Shown one piece after another: positions 18,783-27,109 of a stretch of DNA of 64,000 bases. The notes under the pieces were generated by a model. The model worked only from the letters and a program-made list of their open reading frames with translations, was not told where the DNA came from and searched no databases. Position 1 is the stretch's first letter; every line of letters begins with the position of its first letter. The DNA is from Erwinia sp. E602 (lineage in GTDB: Bacteria > Pseudomonadota > Gammaproteobacteria > Enterobacterales > Enterobacteriaceae). Where the stretch lies: positions 261,970 to 325,969 of the forward strand of contig NZ_CP046581.1 of NCBI RefSeq assembly GCF_018141005.1, written 5' to 3'. A program made the translations under genes and the position numbers.

Positions 18783-20606
18783 TCAGTTCTCCAGTCCGCT
18801 GGCCAGCCCGCTGCCGGTGATCCTCTGGATCAGCAGGGTACCGGCCCATGAAATCAGGGCGATCATCAGCACCACGGCATTGGCCGCCTGCTGGTAGTTG
18901 TAATCAATCAGGCGCAGTGAGTACGTGGTCAACACGTCGGTCGCGGGGATGGCCAGGATAATAAACAGGCTGACGCCCTTAATGCCGGAGATAAACGGCA
19001 GCAGGATCGCTGTGGCCAGCGGCCCGGCCTGAATCGGGATAACGATGCGGCAGATACGCGACAACCAGCCTGCACCGGCCACGCGTGCGGCCTCTTCCGC
19101 CTCCTTGCCCAGCTGGGTCATCGCCGCGATGCCGGAGCGGCTGGCGTAGGGCATCTTTTCGGCGATCAGCGCCAGCACCAGAATCAGCGGCGTGCCGTAC
19201 AGCGCGGGCAGTGGACCGTGGCTGACCGCAAACAACGATAAAAACGCGGCGGCGAAGGCGATGCCGGGTACCAGGTAAGGCACAAAGGTCACCTGACGCA
19301 GGAAGGTGCCGACCCAGCGCAGGTGGCAGCGCATCACCGCATAGCCCACCAGCAGCCCCAGTACGCCGCAGGTCAGCGAGGCCGAACCGACAATCACCAG
19401 CGTATTGCCCGCAGCGCGCCAGAACTCGCCGGTCAACAGAATGCCGCTGTGCAGCGCCACGGTATCGAGGTTGTGGCCGATCCAGTAAGCAAAGGTGAAG
19501 TTCTCGCTGTTAAAGCGCCCGGGCAGGATCATGATGGTAGAGAGGAACAGGGTCAGCAGCGGGATCGCCACCCCCAGCAGCACAAACGCCAGCGGCGCGG
19601 CGGCGGCGAGGATGCGCCAGCTGCCCAGCCCGCGGCGGCGCTCCATTACCCCTTTGCCGCCGACGGTGACAAAGCGTTTCGCCTCACGCAGCATCTTCAT
19701 ATCCAGCAGCAGGGTGACCATCCCCATCAGCATAATCACCGAGGCCAGCACCGCCGCCACGCCAGACTGACGGGTGCCGATGGCGCGATACAGGCCGGTA
19801 GACAGCGTATCGAAGTGGACCGGCAGGCCGAGAATATAGGGCAGGGCGAACTCGCCGATGCAGTCGGCGAAGATCAGCAGCGCGCCTGAGAGCAGCGCCG
19901 GGCGCAGCAGCGGCAGGACAATGCGCAGGGCAATAGTGCGGCGCGATGCGCCCAGCACGCGTGCGGACTCCTCCATCTGGCTGTCCATCCTGCGCAGCGC
20001 GTTACCGACCATCAGGATCACCAGCGGCGCATAGTGCAGCACCATAATTACCACCATCGGAAACGCGCCGTAGGCCAGCCAGTCTGGCGTCTGAATGCCC
20101 ATTGCTTCCAGCCAGCCGGGCTGGCCGCCGATCGCCTGGTTTTTAAACAGGGTGCTCCACGCCAGCGCGAAGGTCCAGGAGGGCAGCATAAAGGGCACGA
20201 TTAGCAGCGTGGCGAAGCTTTTGCGCCCGGCGAGATCGGTGCGGTTAACCAGCCAGGCCAGCTCCACGCCGATCAGCAGCGCACCGGCCACGGTAAACAG
20301 TGCCACCGTCAGCGTGTTGAGCAGCGGCGTCCACAGCAGCAGCTCGGACATCCGTGAGGTGAGGGTGCGCAGCAGGTAGTAAGCGGTGAGGCTGCCTTCT
20401 GCGGCGGCGGTGCGGTTCTCGTCGCCGCTCTGCACCAGCACGGCGTTCACCAGTACCGAGAGTACCGGTGCCAGAATTAATCCGCTGAAGAGCAGCACCA
20501 GCAGCATGCCCAGCAGGTTGGCCGGCTCATGGCTGGCGATGGCGAAACCGTGACGTAACCGCTGCCACGGGGAAATCGTTGTCGGGCGTTCAGCTTGATA
20601 AGACAC
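18783..20606 (-). CDS. ABC transporter permease, fused two-domain (about 12 TM)
   Basis: The 607-residue protein contains two binding-protein-dependent permease domains in tandem, each with an EAA loop (EESARVLGASRRTIALRIVLP-like near residue 215, EEAARVAGAGWLSRICRIVIP-like near 510). This fused form is typical of FbpB/AfuB/PhnU-V-like systems. It is first in the operon permease-ATPase-binding protein-phosphatase fusion-LacI regulator. The promoter region upstream holds a perfect palindrome. Substrate is not determined by sequence. Confidence 0.88.
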   Translation of the reverse strand: MSYQAERPTTISPWQRLRHGFAIASHEPANLLGMLLVLLFSGLILAPVLSVLVNAVLVQSGDENRTAAAEGSLTAYYLLRTLTSRMSELLLWTPLLNTLTVALFTVAGALLIGVELAWLVNRTDLAGRKSFATLLIVPFMLPSWTFALAWSTLFKNQAIGGQPGWLEAMGIQTPDWLAYGAFPMVVIMVLHYAPLVILMVGNALRRMDSQMEESARVLGASRRTIALRIVLPLLRPALLSGALLIFADCIGEFALPYILGLPVHFDTLSTGLYRAIGTRQSGVAAVLASVIMLMGMVTLLLDMKMLREAKRFVTVGGKGVMERRRGLGSWRILAAAAPLAFVLLGVAIPLLTLFLSTIMILPGRFNSENFTFAYWIGHNLDTVALHSGILLTGEFWRAAGNTLVIVGSASLTCGVLGLLVGYAVMRCHLRWVGTFLRQVTFVPYLVPGIAFAAAFLSLFAVSHGPLPALYGTPLILVLALIAEKMPYASRSGIAAMTQLGKEAEEAARVAGAGWLSRICRIVIPIQAGPLATAILLPFISGIKGVSLFIILAIPATDVLTTYSLRLIDYNYQQAANAVVLMIALISWAGTLLIQRITGSGLASGLEN

Positions 20607-20672
20607 GCTCTGACCTCGGTCAGTGAAAGAGTAAGCGGACTATAGCGACGCCGTATGACAGTTTTGCGATGC

Positions 20673-20710
20673 GTTTGCACATATGTGCATTTTTTATTTT
20701 AAGTGCAAAC
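20673..20710 (-). promoter_or_regulatory. Operator candidate upstream of the ABC operon
   Basis: A perfect 14-bp palindrome TGCACATATGTGCA (20676-20689) lies 70 bases upstream of the permease start. GTTTGCAC (20673-20680) recurs inverted as GTGCAAAC (20703-20710). LacI-family operators have this size and symmetry, and the operon's own last gene encodes such a regulator. The rest of 20607-20850 holds nothing recognisable. Confidence 0.55.
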
Positions 20711-20854
20711 AGGAAGTCAGGCATAACCACAGGGGTATCGGTTGGGCTTAATGCACGCAGGCAATGCTGGCATTCCGCACGGCTTCACAGCAGGACGTTG
20801 CGGTACTGAACTTTAGAGACGATCGAGGAACTTTCATTGAAATGCGTCACAATA

Positions 20855-20869
20855 TGTTATAACGTAACA
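20855..20869 (+). promoter_or_regulatory. Zur box upstream of zinT
   Basis: TGTTATAACGTAACA fits the Zur consensus core (TGTTATANTATAACA) with the TGTTA/TAACA arms perfectly symmetrical. It lies 29 bases before the zinT start, as expected for zinc-repressed genes. Confidence 0.75.
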
Positions 20870-20897
20870 CAAAATAACAGAGAGAGAGGATCCCCCC

Positions 20898-21545
20898 TTG
20901 GTACAGGTAACAAAACTGGCAGTGGTTCTGGGAACATTATGCTTCAGCTATCAGGCGCTGGCCCATGGCCATCACGATCACGGCAAGCCGCTGACCGCGG
21001 CTGAAACCCAGGCGGCGGCAGGCGTATTTGCGGATAAAGACGTGAAAGACCGTGCGCTGACCGACTGGGAAGGCGTCTGGCAGTCGGTTTATCCGCTGCT
21101 GCAGAAGGGGGCGCTGGATCCGGTGTTTGAGAAAAAGGCTAAGCAGGACGGCAGTAAAACGGCGGCAGAATTCAAAGAGTACTATCGCAAAGGCTACGCC
21201 ACCGATGTGGATATGCTGGGTATCGAAAACGGCGTGATGGAGTTCCATCGCGGCGACAAAAGCAGCGCCTGCCGCTACGACTACGCCGGCTACAAAATTC
21301 TGACCTACGCCTCCGGTAAAAAAGGCGTGCGCTACCTGTTCGAGTGCAAAGAGGCCAACAGCAGCGCGCCAAAGTATGTGCAGTTCAGTGACCACACCAT
21401 CGGTCCGCGCAAGTCTGCCCATTTCCATATCTTCACCGGAAATACCTCTCAGGAAGCGCTGCTGAAAGAGATGGACAACTGGCCGACTTACTATCCTTAT
21501 CAGCTGAACGATGCGCAGGTGGTTGACGAGATGCTGCACCACTGA
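20898..21545 (+). CDS. zinT: Periplasmic zinc-binding chaperone ZinT
   Basis: The 215-residue product has a signal peptide ending at ALA followed by a His-rich HGHHDHGK zinc-loading tail. The ZinT domain contains the conserved [12 protein letters not shown], the [16 protein letters not shown] segment and the HFHIFTGN zinc-site strand. ZinT delivers zinc to the ZnuABC importer under starvation. Translation appears to start at a TTG (20898) with GAGAGGA upstream; the alternative GTG at 20922 lacks a site. The upstream Zur box explains its control. It is monocistronic. Confidence 0.92.
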   Translation: MVQVTKLAVVLGTLCFSYQALAHGHHDHGKPLTAAETQAAAGVFADKDVKDRALTDWEGVWQSVYPLLQKGALDPVFEKKAKQDGSKTAAEFKEYYRKGYATDVDMLGIENGVMEFHRGDKSSACRYDYAGYKILTYASGKKGVRYLFECKEANSSAPKYVQFSDHTIGPRKSAHFHIFTGNTSQEALLKEMDNWPTYYPYQLNDAQVVDEMLHH

Positions 21546-21801
21546 TATCTCTGACGAAACGGCAGTTCCGCCAGGGCGGAGAGGGCCGATAATCCGTGGG
21601 CGGGGCGATTAACGGGTTGCCGTAACACTATGTTTTTGGACAGATTCCTGGCTTTATCGTCAGGTATGAACAGGCAGATGGCAGTATAATGACCCCGGCG
21701 CTTGAGGCTTCTGCTTCAGGTCGTCGGCAGCAGTGCTGATGTGCGTGAGGCAGATGCAGAAAAGCCCCGAAGTTAATTTCCATTAACCCCGAGGCCCCTG
21801 T

Positions 21802-21882
21802 ATGCCCAGAAACATCAGGGTATCCTCTTACCTGCCGCAAGGCAAGGAGAAGAAGGTCATGAAACTGCCACTAACGGGTTAG
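21802..21882 (+). pseudogene. Truncated mok/hok remnant in the first repeat unit
   Basis: From the ATG at 21802 the frame reads 26 residues ending MKLPLTG and then TAG at 21880-21882. It matches the mok leader and the first four Hok residues, after which the duplicated upstream sequence of unit 2 intervenes. No toxin can be made. The antisense (Sok-like) target region is intact. Confidence 0.7.
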
Positions 21883-22019
21883 CGTAACACACTGATTTTG
21901 GATGTATTCCTGGCGTAATCGTCAGGCGGGAACGGAAAGACGGCAGTATAATGACCCCGGCGCTTGAGGCTTCTGCTTCAGGTTGTCGGCAGCATTGCTG
22001 ATGTGCGTGATGCAGATGC

Positions 22020-22090
22020 AGAAAAGCCCCGAAGTTAATTCTCATTAACCCCGAGGCCTCTGTATGCATAGCAACATCAGAGTATCCTCT
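22020..22090 (-). ncRNA. sok: Sok-like antisense RNA region (estimated extent)
   Basis: In hok/sok loci a constitutive antisense RNA is made opposite the mok ribosome-binding region. The conserved segment with CCGAAGTTAATT and CATTAACCCCGAGGC just upstream of the mok start marks that place here; a diverged copy lies at 21758-21828. Boundaries are approximate and no sok promoter was confirmed. Confidence 0.35.
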
Positions 22091-22279
22091 TACCTGCCGC
22101 AAGGCAAGGAGAAGACGGTCATGAAACTGCCGCAAAGCACCCTGTTCTGGTGCGTATTAACGCTGTGTTTAACGCTGTTAATATTCACGTTTCTGATGCG
22201 GAAATCGCTGTGTGAGATCCGCTACCGGGATCCGTTCAGGGAGGTGGCGGCGATGATGACCTGCGAACCGGGTAAGTAG
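22064..22279 (+). CDS. mok-like leader frame in phase with hok
   Basis: A 71-codon frame begins 57 bases before hok and is in phase with it, adding 19 residues (starting [14 protein letters not shown]) to Hok. E. coli MokC/HokC has the same in-frame relation. Translation of mok normally opens the hok start, and Sok blocks the mok start. It is best read as a regulatory frame, not as a separate functional protein. Confidence 0.6.
   Translation: MHSNIRVSSYLPQGKEKTVMKLPQSTLFWCVLTLCLTLLIFTFLMRKSLCEIRYRDPFREVAAMMTCEPGK
22121..22279 (+). CDS. hok: Hok/Gef family small membrane toxin (type I TA)
   Basis: The 52-residue product begins [10 protein letters not shown], spans the membrane once (about residues 8-25), and has the family signature [12 protein letters not shown] followed by REVAAMM and a C-terminal CEPGK. 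Hok proteins depolarise the inner membrane when the antisense RNA is lost. The start is preceded by AAGGCAAGGAGAAG. Promoter and antisense segment lie in the second 262-bp unit. Chromosomal copies are common in Enterobacterales and are often inactivated, but this coding frame looks intact. Confidence 0.9.
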   Translation: MKLPQSTLFWCVLTLCLTLLIFTFLMRKSLCEIRYRDPFREVAAMMTCEPGK

Positions 22280-22349
22280 CGAACCACTGGCGGGGGTAAC
22301 CCCGCCTTTCGGTCACTGATGTGGCGGGCAGCGCAAGCGCTTTTACAAA

Positions 22350-22378
22350 GGGCTCTGAGGGAACTCAGGGCCCTTTTT
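22350..22378 (+). terminator. Rho-independent terminator after hok
   Basis: GGGCTCTGAG (22350-22359) pairs with CTCAGGGCCC (22364-22373) with one G-U pair over a four-base loop, then five T. Two smaller hairpins precede it (GGCGGGG/CCCCGCC at 22289-22306 and GCGC-AA-GCGC with TTTT at 22331-22344). Confidence 0.8.
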
Positions 22379-22411
22379 CCGTCAGGTTTATCCTGCCACC
22401 CGCCACCCGGC

Positions 22412-22446
22412 AGCCATTAGCCATTAGCCATTAGCCATTAGCCATT
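22412..22446. repeat. Heptamer tandem repeat (AGCCATT)5
   Basis: Five perfect copies of AGCCATT stand in the gap between the hok terminator and the end of the AraC-type gene. The rest of 22379-22558 has no recognisable feature. Confidence 0.9.
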
Positions 22447-22558
22447 CTCTCCGCTCTCCGCTTTTCTGTCTCAGCGTCTTTATACTTCGCTGTCCAGTGA
22501 TCTTTAAGCCTGGCGCCTCCTTTTCTGTAATGCCACGCTTCCGGATCACCCTCACCGG

Positions 22559-23443
22559 TCAAAACAGCGGTGCCTGATCGAACTTTTTACGGTATTCGCG
22601 TGGACTTAGCGTGCGGTGCTGGCTGAAGATGCGCGAGAAGTAGAGCGGGTCTTCATAGCCGACCGCGCGCGCCACCTGGGCAATTGACAGCTGCGTCTGC
22701 TGCAGCAGATCGCAGGCGCGGGAGACGCGCTGCTGCTCGCGCCAGGCGGAAAGGGTGGTGCCCATCTCTTTGCGGAACAGATGCGCCAGCCGCGAGGTGG
22801 AGATAAAGGCCATGCGCGCCAGTTGCTCTACCCGGGTCTCCTCGGCCAGGTGTTCATTGATGTAGTGGCACACCGTCTGGATGCGCGGGTCGCGGTTTTG
22901 CCGGTTGCTGGCGGGCTGCAGCTGAAAAGTCTGCAGTATCAGCCGCTCCAGCGTGTTCATCGCCAGCGCCTCGGCCAGCGGCTCCGCCGCCGCGTTCCAG
23001 CGGATCACCTCTTTAAACAGCAGCGCCATCTGCCGGCTGGCGGTCGCATCAAGCGCCGTGCGTCCAATCTGGCCCTGGTATCGATCCCAGCGCAGCCAGT
23101 CGCTCCAGCCGGGGCGCGGGATAAAATAGATCCACAGATGATCCCACGCCGGGCTCTCCTTGGCGCGGCCGTAATGGTGGATCACGCCGGGTGGAAAGAG
23201 CAGCATCTCATCCTCACTGCAGTAAAACTGCCCGTCGGCGTGATGGATAACGCCACGGCCTTTCAGGGTCAGATTAAGCATATAACCCTTCATGCCGCTG
23301 GGCCGGTGAATAAACCAGTCAAGCTTGCTGCCGGGCGTGATAGGCGTAAAGCCGGAAACCATAAAGGCGTTAAAGGTAAAGCGCTTCATCAGCGGGGAGA
23401 AGTTTAACAGCTCGGCGTTGTCTGACGCGGTCATCGGCGGCAT
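22559..23443 (-). CDS. AraC family transcriptional regulator (AraC-like, sugar-responsive)
   Basis: The 294-residue product resembles E. coli AraC along its length. The N-terminal cupin effector domain contains HRPSGMKGYMLNLTLKGRG and LLFPPGVIHHYGR; the C-terminal pair of helix-turn-helices (about 195-290) includes FISTSRLAHLFRKEMG and GYEDPLYFSRIFSQHRTLSPREYR. It lies 77 bases after the GPH transporter gene on the same strand and probably activates the transporter/GH42 pair in response to its sugar. A second ATG at 23434 is an equally plausible start. The inducer is not known. Confidence 0.88.
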   Translation of the reverse strand: MPPMTASDNAELLNFSPLMKRFTFNAFMVSGFTPITPGSKLDWFIHRPSGMKGYMLNLTLKGRGVIHHADGQFYCSEDEMLLFPPGVIHHYGRAKESPAWDHLWIYFIPRPGWSDWLRWDRYQGQIGRTALDATASRQMALLFKEVIRWNAAAEPLAEALAMNTLERLILQTFQLQPASNRQNRDPRIQTVCHYINEHLAEETRVEQLARMAFISTSRLAHLFRKEMGTTLSAWREQQRVSRACDLLQQTQLSIAQVARAVGYEDPLYFSRIFSQHRTLSPREYRKKFDQAPLF

Positions 23444-23520
23444 CCGGCGGAAGTAAGTGCGGCTAGTATAGCCGCGGCCCCCGTCTCACCGGAGGCCGCA
23501 GGTTACTTTTGTGCTATCGC

Positions 23521-24942
23521 TCACGGTTGACCGGGCAACTGCTCTCCGGTCGATACCGCTGTGCCGCTGACGCCCTGCTGGTAGCGCCCTGCGGAGAGGT
23601 CCGCCGCCACCTGCGGGTAGATCTCATCCAGCCGGTAGAACCACAGCAGCAGCAGGTTCAGCGCGGCGAGGATCAGCGGGAAGAAGATAAACAGAAACTC
23701 GATGGTTTCGACCACCGTGGCCGGCTGCGGTGTGCTGCCGCCGCTGACAAAGCCGGCGGCACCGAGGATCCAGCCGACGCTGGCGGTGCCCAGCCCCATA
23801 CCCAGCGTCTGCCCCAGCGTGCCGGCGCTGAACAGGATACCTTCGATGCGCAGCCCGGTGCGCCACTCGCCGTAGTCGATGGTATCTGCCAGCAGCGCAA
23901 ACATGGTCGCCCCGATGCCGCAGAAGCCGACGCTGCGGATGGCGGTCGCGATAATCACAAACAGCGCGTCCTGTTTACCCAGCAGCGGCAGCAGGTAGGC
24001 TAGCGAGCTGACCAGCAGGCCCAGCATCGCCAGCCGGCGTTTACCCAGCCTTTTCAGCAGGAAAGGTATAATCAGCAGCGTCAGCAGGCCGGGAATATAC
24101 TGCGCCATGCTGATATAGGCGATCAGCGACACGTCGTCGAGAATATACTTCGAGTAGTAAACGCCGACGGCGGAGAGCGCGGTTAAGCCGGTAAAGGTGA
24201 TCAGCAGATAGAAGAACATAATCAGCCAGTAGCGGTTCGCCAGCATCGAGCTGACCACCTGGCGTGGGGTAATACGCTGGCTGTTATCCTTGCTCACCGG
24301 CTCAATGCGTTCGCGGGTGCCGAGGGCGGTCAGCAGCAGGAGCAGCGCGGTAAAGAAGCCGAAGATGGCGAAAACAATCACCCATGAGGCGTGGCTGTCG
24401 CCAAACAGCGCCACCAGCGGCAGGGTCAGCACCCCCACCGTCAGCGATCCGCAGGTGGACAGCCCTTTACGAAATACGCTGAGAATGCCGCGCTGATAGG
24501 GATCGCGGGTGATCAGCGCCAGCAGCGATCCGTAGGCGATATTGTTGGCGGTAAAAAAGACGTTGGCCAGCAGGTAGGTAACGCAAACGTAGGCCACCTT
24601 GAGGCCGTAGCTGACGTCCGGCACCGTGGCCATTAGAAACGCCGACAGGCCAAAGGGTACCGCGGTCCACAGCACCCACGGCCGCGCCTTGCCGAGGCGT
24701 GAACGGGTTTTATCGATGCGGATGCCGACCCAGATACAGATAATCCCGTCGAGCACGCGGGCGAAGAACATCAGCGAACCGATCAGCAGCGCGGAGATGC
24801 CGACCACGTCGGTGTAGAAATAGGCGAGAAAGGTCACCATCATGGTGTAGGTCAGATTGGTGCCATAGTCACCGATGCCAAAGGCCAGCCGCTCCTTCAG
24901 GCCAATGCGTTGCAGCTCATCCGGCAGAGTTGATTGCGTCAT
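23521..24942 (-). CDS. GPH-family (glycoside-pentoside-hexuronide) sugar:cation symporter
   Basis: A 473-residue, 12-helix membrane protein with the GPH features FGIGDYGTNL at the start, ARVLDGIICIWVGIRIDKTRSRLGKARPWVLW between helices 2 and 3, and TIDYGEWRTGLRIEGILFSAGTLGQTLG in the second half. It resembles melibiose/glucuronide/xyloside carriers. Its ATG overlaps the GH42 stop by four bases (24939-24942), so transport and hydrolysis are coupled. A beta-galactoside or galacto-oligosaccharide substrate is inferred from that partner. Confidence 0.88.
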   Translation of the reverse strand: MTQSTLPDELQRIGLKERLAFGIGDYGTNLTYTMMVTFLAYFYTDVVGISALLIGSLMFFARVLDGIICIWVGIRIDKTRSRLGKARPWVLWTAVPFGLSAFLMATVPDVSYGLKVAYVCVTYLLANVFFTANNIAYGSLLALITRDPYQRGILSVFRKGLSTCGSLTVGVLTLPLVALFGDSHASWVIVFAIFGFFTALLLLLTALGTRERIEPVSKDNSQRITPRQVVSSMLANRYWLIMFFYLLITFTGLTALSAVGVYYSKYILDDVSLIAYISMAQYIPGLLTLLIIPFLLKRLGKRRLAMLGLLVSSLAYLLPLLGKQDALFVIIATAIRSVGFCGIGATMFALLADTIDYGEWRTGLRIEGILFSAGTLGQTLGMGLGTASVGWILGAAGFVSGGSTPQPATVVETIEFLFIFFPLILAALNLLLLWFYRLDEIYPQVAADLSAGRYQQGVSGTAVSTGEQLPGQP

Positions 24943-26972
24943 GCCTGCTTCTCCAGTTCAACGATTGCCACGCCCCAGTCGGCCAGCGTCAGGGTCTCAC
25001 CGTGCCGTCCGCTGTTGCCGCTCAGCAGCTCACGGCCGGCGGCCGGCCACGCCACGTTCAGCGGCTCTGCCGAGAAATTGAGATAGAACATCAGTGAATG
25101 ACCGGTACGACTCACGCCGTGCTTCACCACCAGCGGGAAGCGATGACCGCTCACGTCGTGCACGCCGGCCTGCGGCAGCAGACGGGTCAGTACCGCCTGC
25201 AGCGCCATTTCGCTGATGTCGCAGCCGATATAGGTGGCGCTGCCCTTGCCGCTGCGGTTGTGCACGATGGCGGCGTATTTTCCCCAGTAAGGGTGCTGAT
25301 AGCGCGCCCACACCTCTGCTCCGGCGTTATCCACCTCCAGCAGCTCCATCCAGTGGCTGACCTCGCCGTGCTGCGGCGGCAGATCCAGCACCTCCGACTG
25401 CAGCGTGACCTCATGCGGCTCAACGAACAGCTGATAGCTGGCCCCGATCGTCTCACGGATAATGGCCGGCTGCCGTTCATGACGCACCTTCAGGTCGGCG
25501 TCGGCAAATCCCGACTTAAACGAATAGAGGATATGGCCGCCCTCGGCGACAAAGCGGTTCAGACGCTGCAGTACCTCGTCCGTTACCGCATACAGCAGCG
25601 GCACCACCAGCAGCTGATAGCGCTCAATGCGCGGGTCGTCCGGCGTCAGGATATCCACCTCAACGTTCATCCGGTACAGCGTGTCGTAATAGCGGCGGAA
25701 CAGGTCGTTGTACTGATGCTCCCTGTGACGGCCAAACTGATGCCCCTGATACGGGTGCCAGTCGATGGCGGTCAGGCAGTCGTTGCTGACCAGCAGCGCC
25801 ACCCGGTTGGGTTTTTGCAGGCCGGCCAGCTGGGGTGACAGCCGTGCCAGCTCCGCGCCGATCTGCTGCGCCTCGCGATACACCGGGTTGGGCTGCAGGT
25901 CGTGGCTGAGCAGCCCCTTCCAGTAGGTTTCGAACGAATTGTGCAGCGAATGCCAGTGCCAGTAGCCGATCATCCCGGCGCCGGAGGCGATATGGCTGAA
26001 GGCCTGCAGCCGCAGCTGGCCCGGATACGGGGTCCAGTTTTTAAACGCCTGGGCTTCGGTCTCCAGCACCAGGTAGCTGGCATCTTTGGTGGTGCGGGCG
26101 ATATCACCGCAGAAGGCGATTTCGGCACCGGTCAGCTGATGCTGGCTGGGGTGGTAGATATCCACGCCGGTAATATCCAGCGCTTCTGACGCCGCAAAGT
26201 GATCGACCTCGCCGCGCACGCCGTAAGACCAGGTGCGCCACTCAAAATCGAAGTTATGGGTGATAAACTGCGCGGGTTGCCGGTACTCGCGCACCAGCGC
26301 CGCCTGCCAGGCGAGGAAATCGGTGACCAGCTGGCGCTGATAGTGCTGAAACGCGGCGCCAAGGCTGGCGTTGATGGTGCTTTCCAGCGGCGGGAAATCT
26401 TCCCACGCATCGATGCGGTTGCTCCAGTAGTCAAGACCGAACGCCGCGTTGAGCTGCTGCAGATCGCCGTTAAAACGCTGTTTCAGCTGCTGAATAAAGC
26501 CGCGCTGCACGTGTTCGCCACAGCTGTCGTAATACTTGGTTTCGTTATCCACCTGAAAACCGATCACCGCCGGGTGCTGCGCGGTAGCCTGCAACAGCTT
26601 TCGAATGATCCGCTCGGCGTAGCGCAGATAGACCGGGCTGGTGATGTCCATCTTCTGCCGCGGGCCGTATTTATTGACTCCCTGTGGGGTGGTGGCCATA
26701 ACCGACGGATGTTTTTTTGCCAGCCAGGCGGGCAGTGCGTAGGTTGGCGTACCAATAATCACCGCAATCTGATTAGCATGCATCCGTTCCAGCACGGTGA
26801 GCACGCTGCTGAAATCAAACTCGCCGTCGCGCGGTTCATAGGTGCTCCAGGTGCTCTCGGCAATGCGTACCACGTTGATCCCGGCGGATTTCATCAGCCG
26901 GATGTCCTCATCCAGCCGCTCTACCGGCAGATACTCACGATAATAGGCCACACCGTATAACAGCTTTTCCAT
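24939..26972 (-). CDS. Beta-galactosidase, GH42 family
   Basis: The 677-residue enzyme shows the three GH42 parts: the TIM barrel (1-370) with acid/base Glu in FQVDNETKYYD and nucleophile Glu in YLVLETEAQAF, the trimerisation domain (about 385-590), and a small C-terminal beta domain. GH42 enzymes usually act on beta-galactosides from plant cell walls more than on lactose. It lacks a signal peptide, so it acts in the cytoplasm on material brought in by the overlapping GPH symporter. GGGGATGAG precedes the ATG. It is unrelated to the GH2 LacZ in this window. Confidence 0.9.
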   Translation of the reverse strand: MEKLLYGVAYYREYLPVERLDEDIRLMKSAGINVVRIAESTWSTYEPRDGEFDFSSVLTVLERMHANQIAVIIGTPTYALPAWLAKKHPSVMATTPQGVNKYGPRQKMDITSPVYLRYAERIIRKLLQATAQHPAVIGFQVDNETKYYDSCGEHVQRGFIQQLKQRFNGDLQQLNAAFGLDYWSNRIDAWEDFPPLESTINASLGAAFQHYQRQLVTDFLAWQAALVREYRQPAQFITHNFDFEWRTWSYGVRGEVDHFAASEALDITGVDIYHPSQHQLTGAEIAFCGDIARTTKDASYLVLETEAQAFKNWTPYPGQLRLQAFSHIASGAGMIGYWHWHSLHNSFETYWKGLLSHDLQPNPVYREAQQIGAELARLSPQLAGLQKPNRVALLVSNDCLTAIDWHPYQGHQFGRHREHQYNDLFRRYYDTLYRMNVEVDILTPDDPRIERYQLLVVPLLYAVTDEVLQRLNRFVAEGGHILYSFKSGFADADLKVRHERQPAIIRETIGASYQLFVEPHEVTLQSEVLDLPPQHGEVSHWMELLEVDNAGAEVWARYQHPYWGKYAAIVHNRSGKGSATYIGCDISEMALQAVLTRLLPQAGVHDVSGHRFPLVVKHGVSRTGHSLMFYLNFSAEPLNVAWPAAGRELLSGNSGRHGETLTLADWGVAIVELEKQA

Positions 26973-27109
26973 CTCTCATCCCCGTTAGTTCTCGTACACA
27001 GTTGCGGTACGTTAGCCGGGATGAAAAGCGCAAAGATAAAATAAGCTGCCATGAACATAGAAAAATATGCTCCGGGGACCGGGCTATGAGGCTCATCACA
27101 TTTTGCTGA

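Larger units (their letters stand above)
21610..22133 (+). repeat. 262-bp tandem duplication of the hok/sok leader
   Basis: Two adjacent units, 21610-21871 and 21872-22133, align base for base at an offset of 262 with scattered substitutions and no visible gap. Each holds a TATAAT (21685-21690; 21947-21952), a CCCCGAAGTTAATT...CATTAACCCCGAGGC segment, a mok-like start and the first codons ATGAAACTGCC of hok. Only the second unit continues into a full hok gene. Confidence 0.85.
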
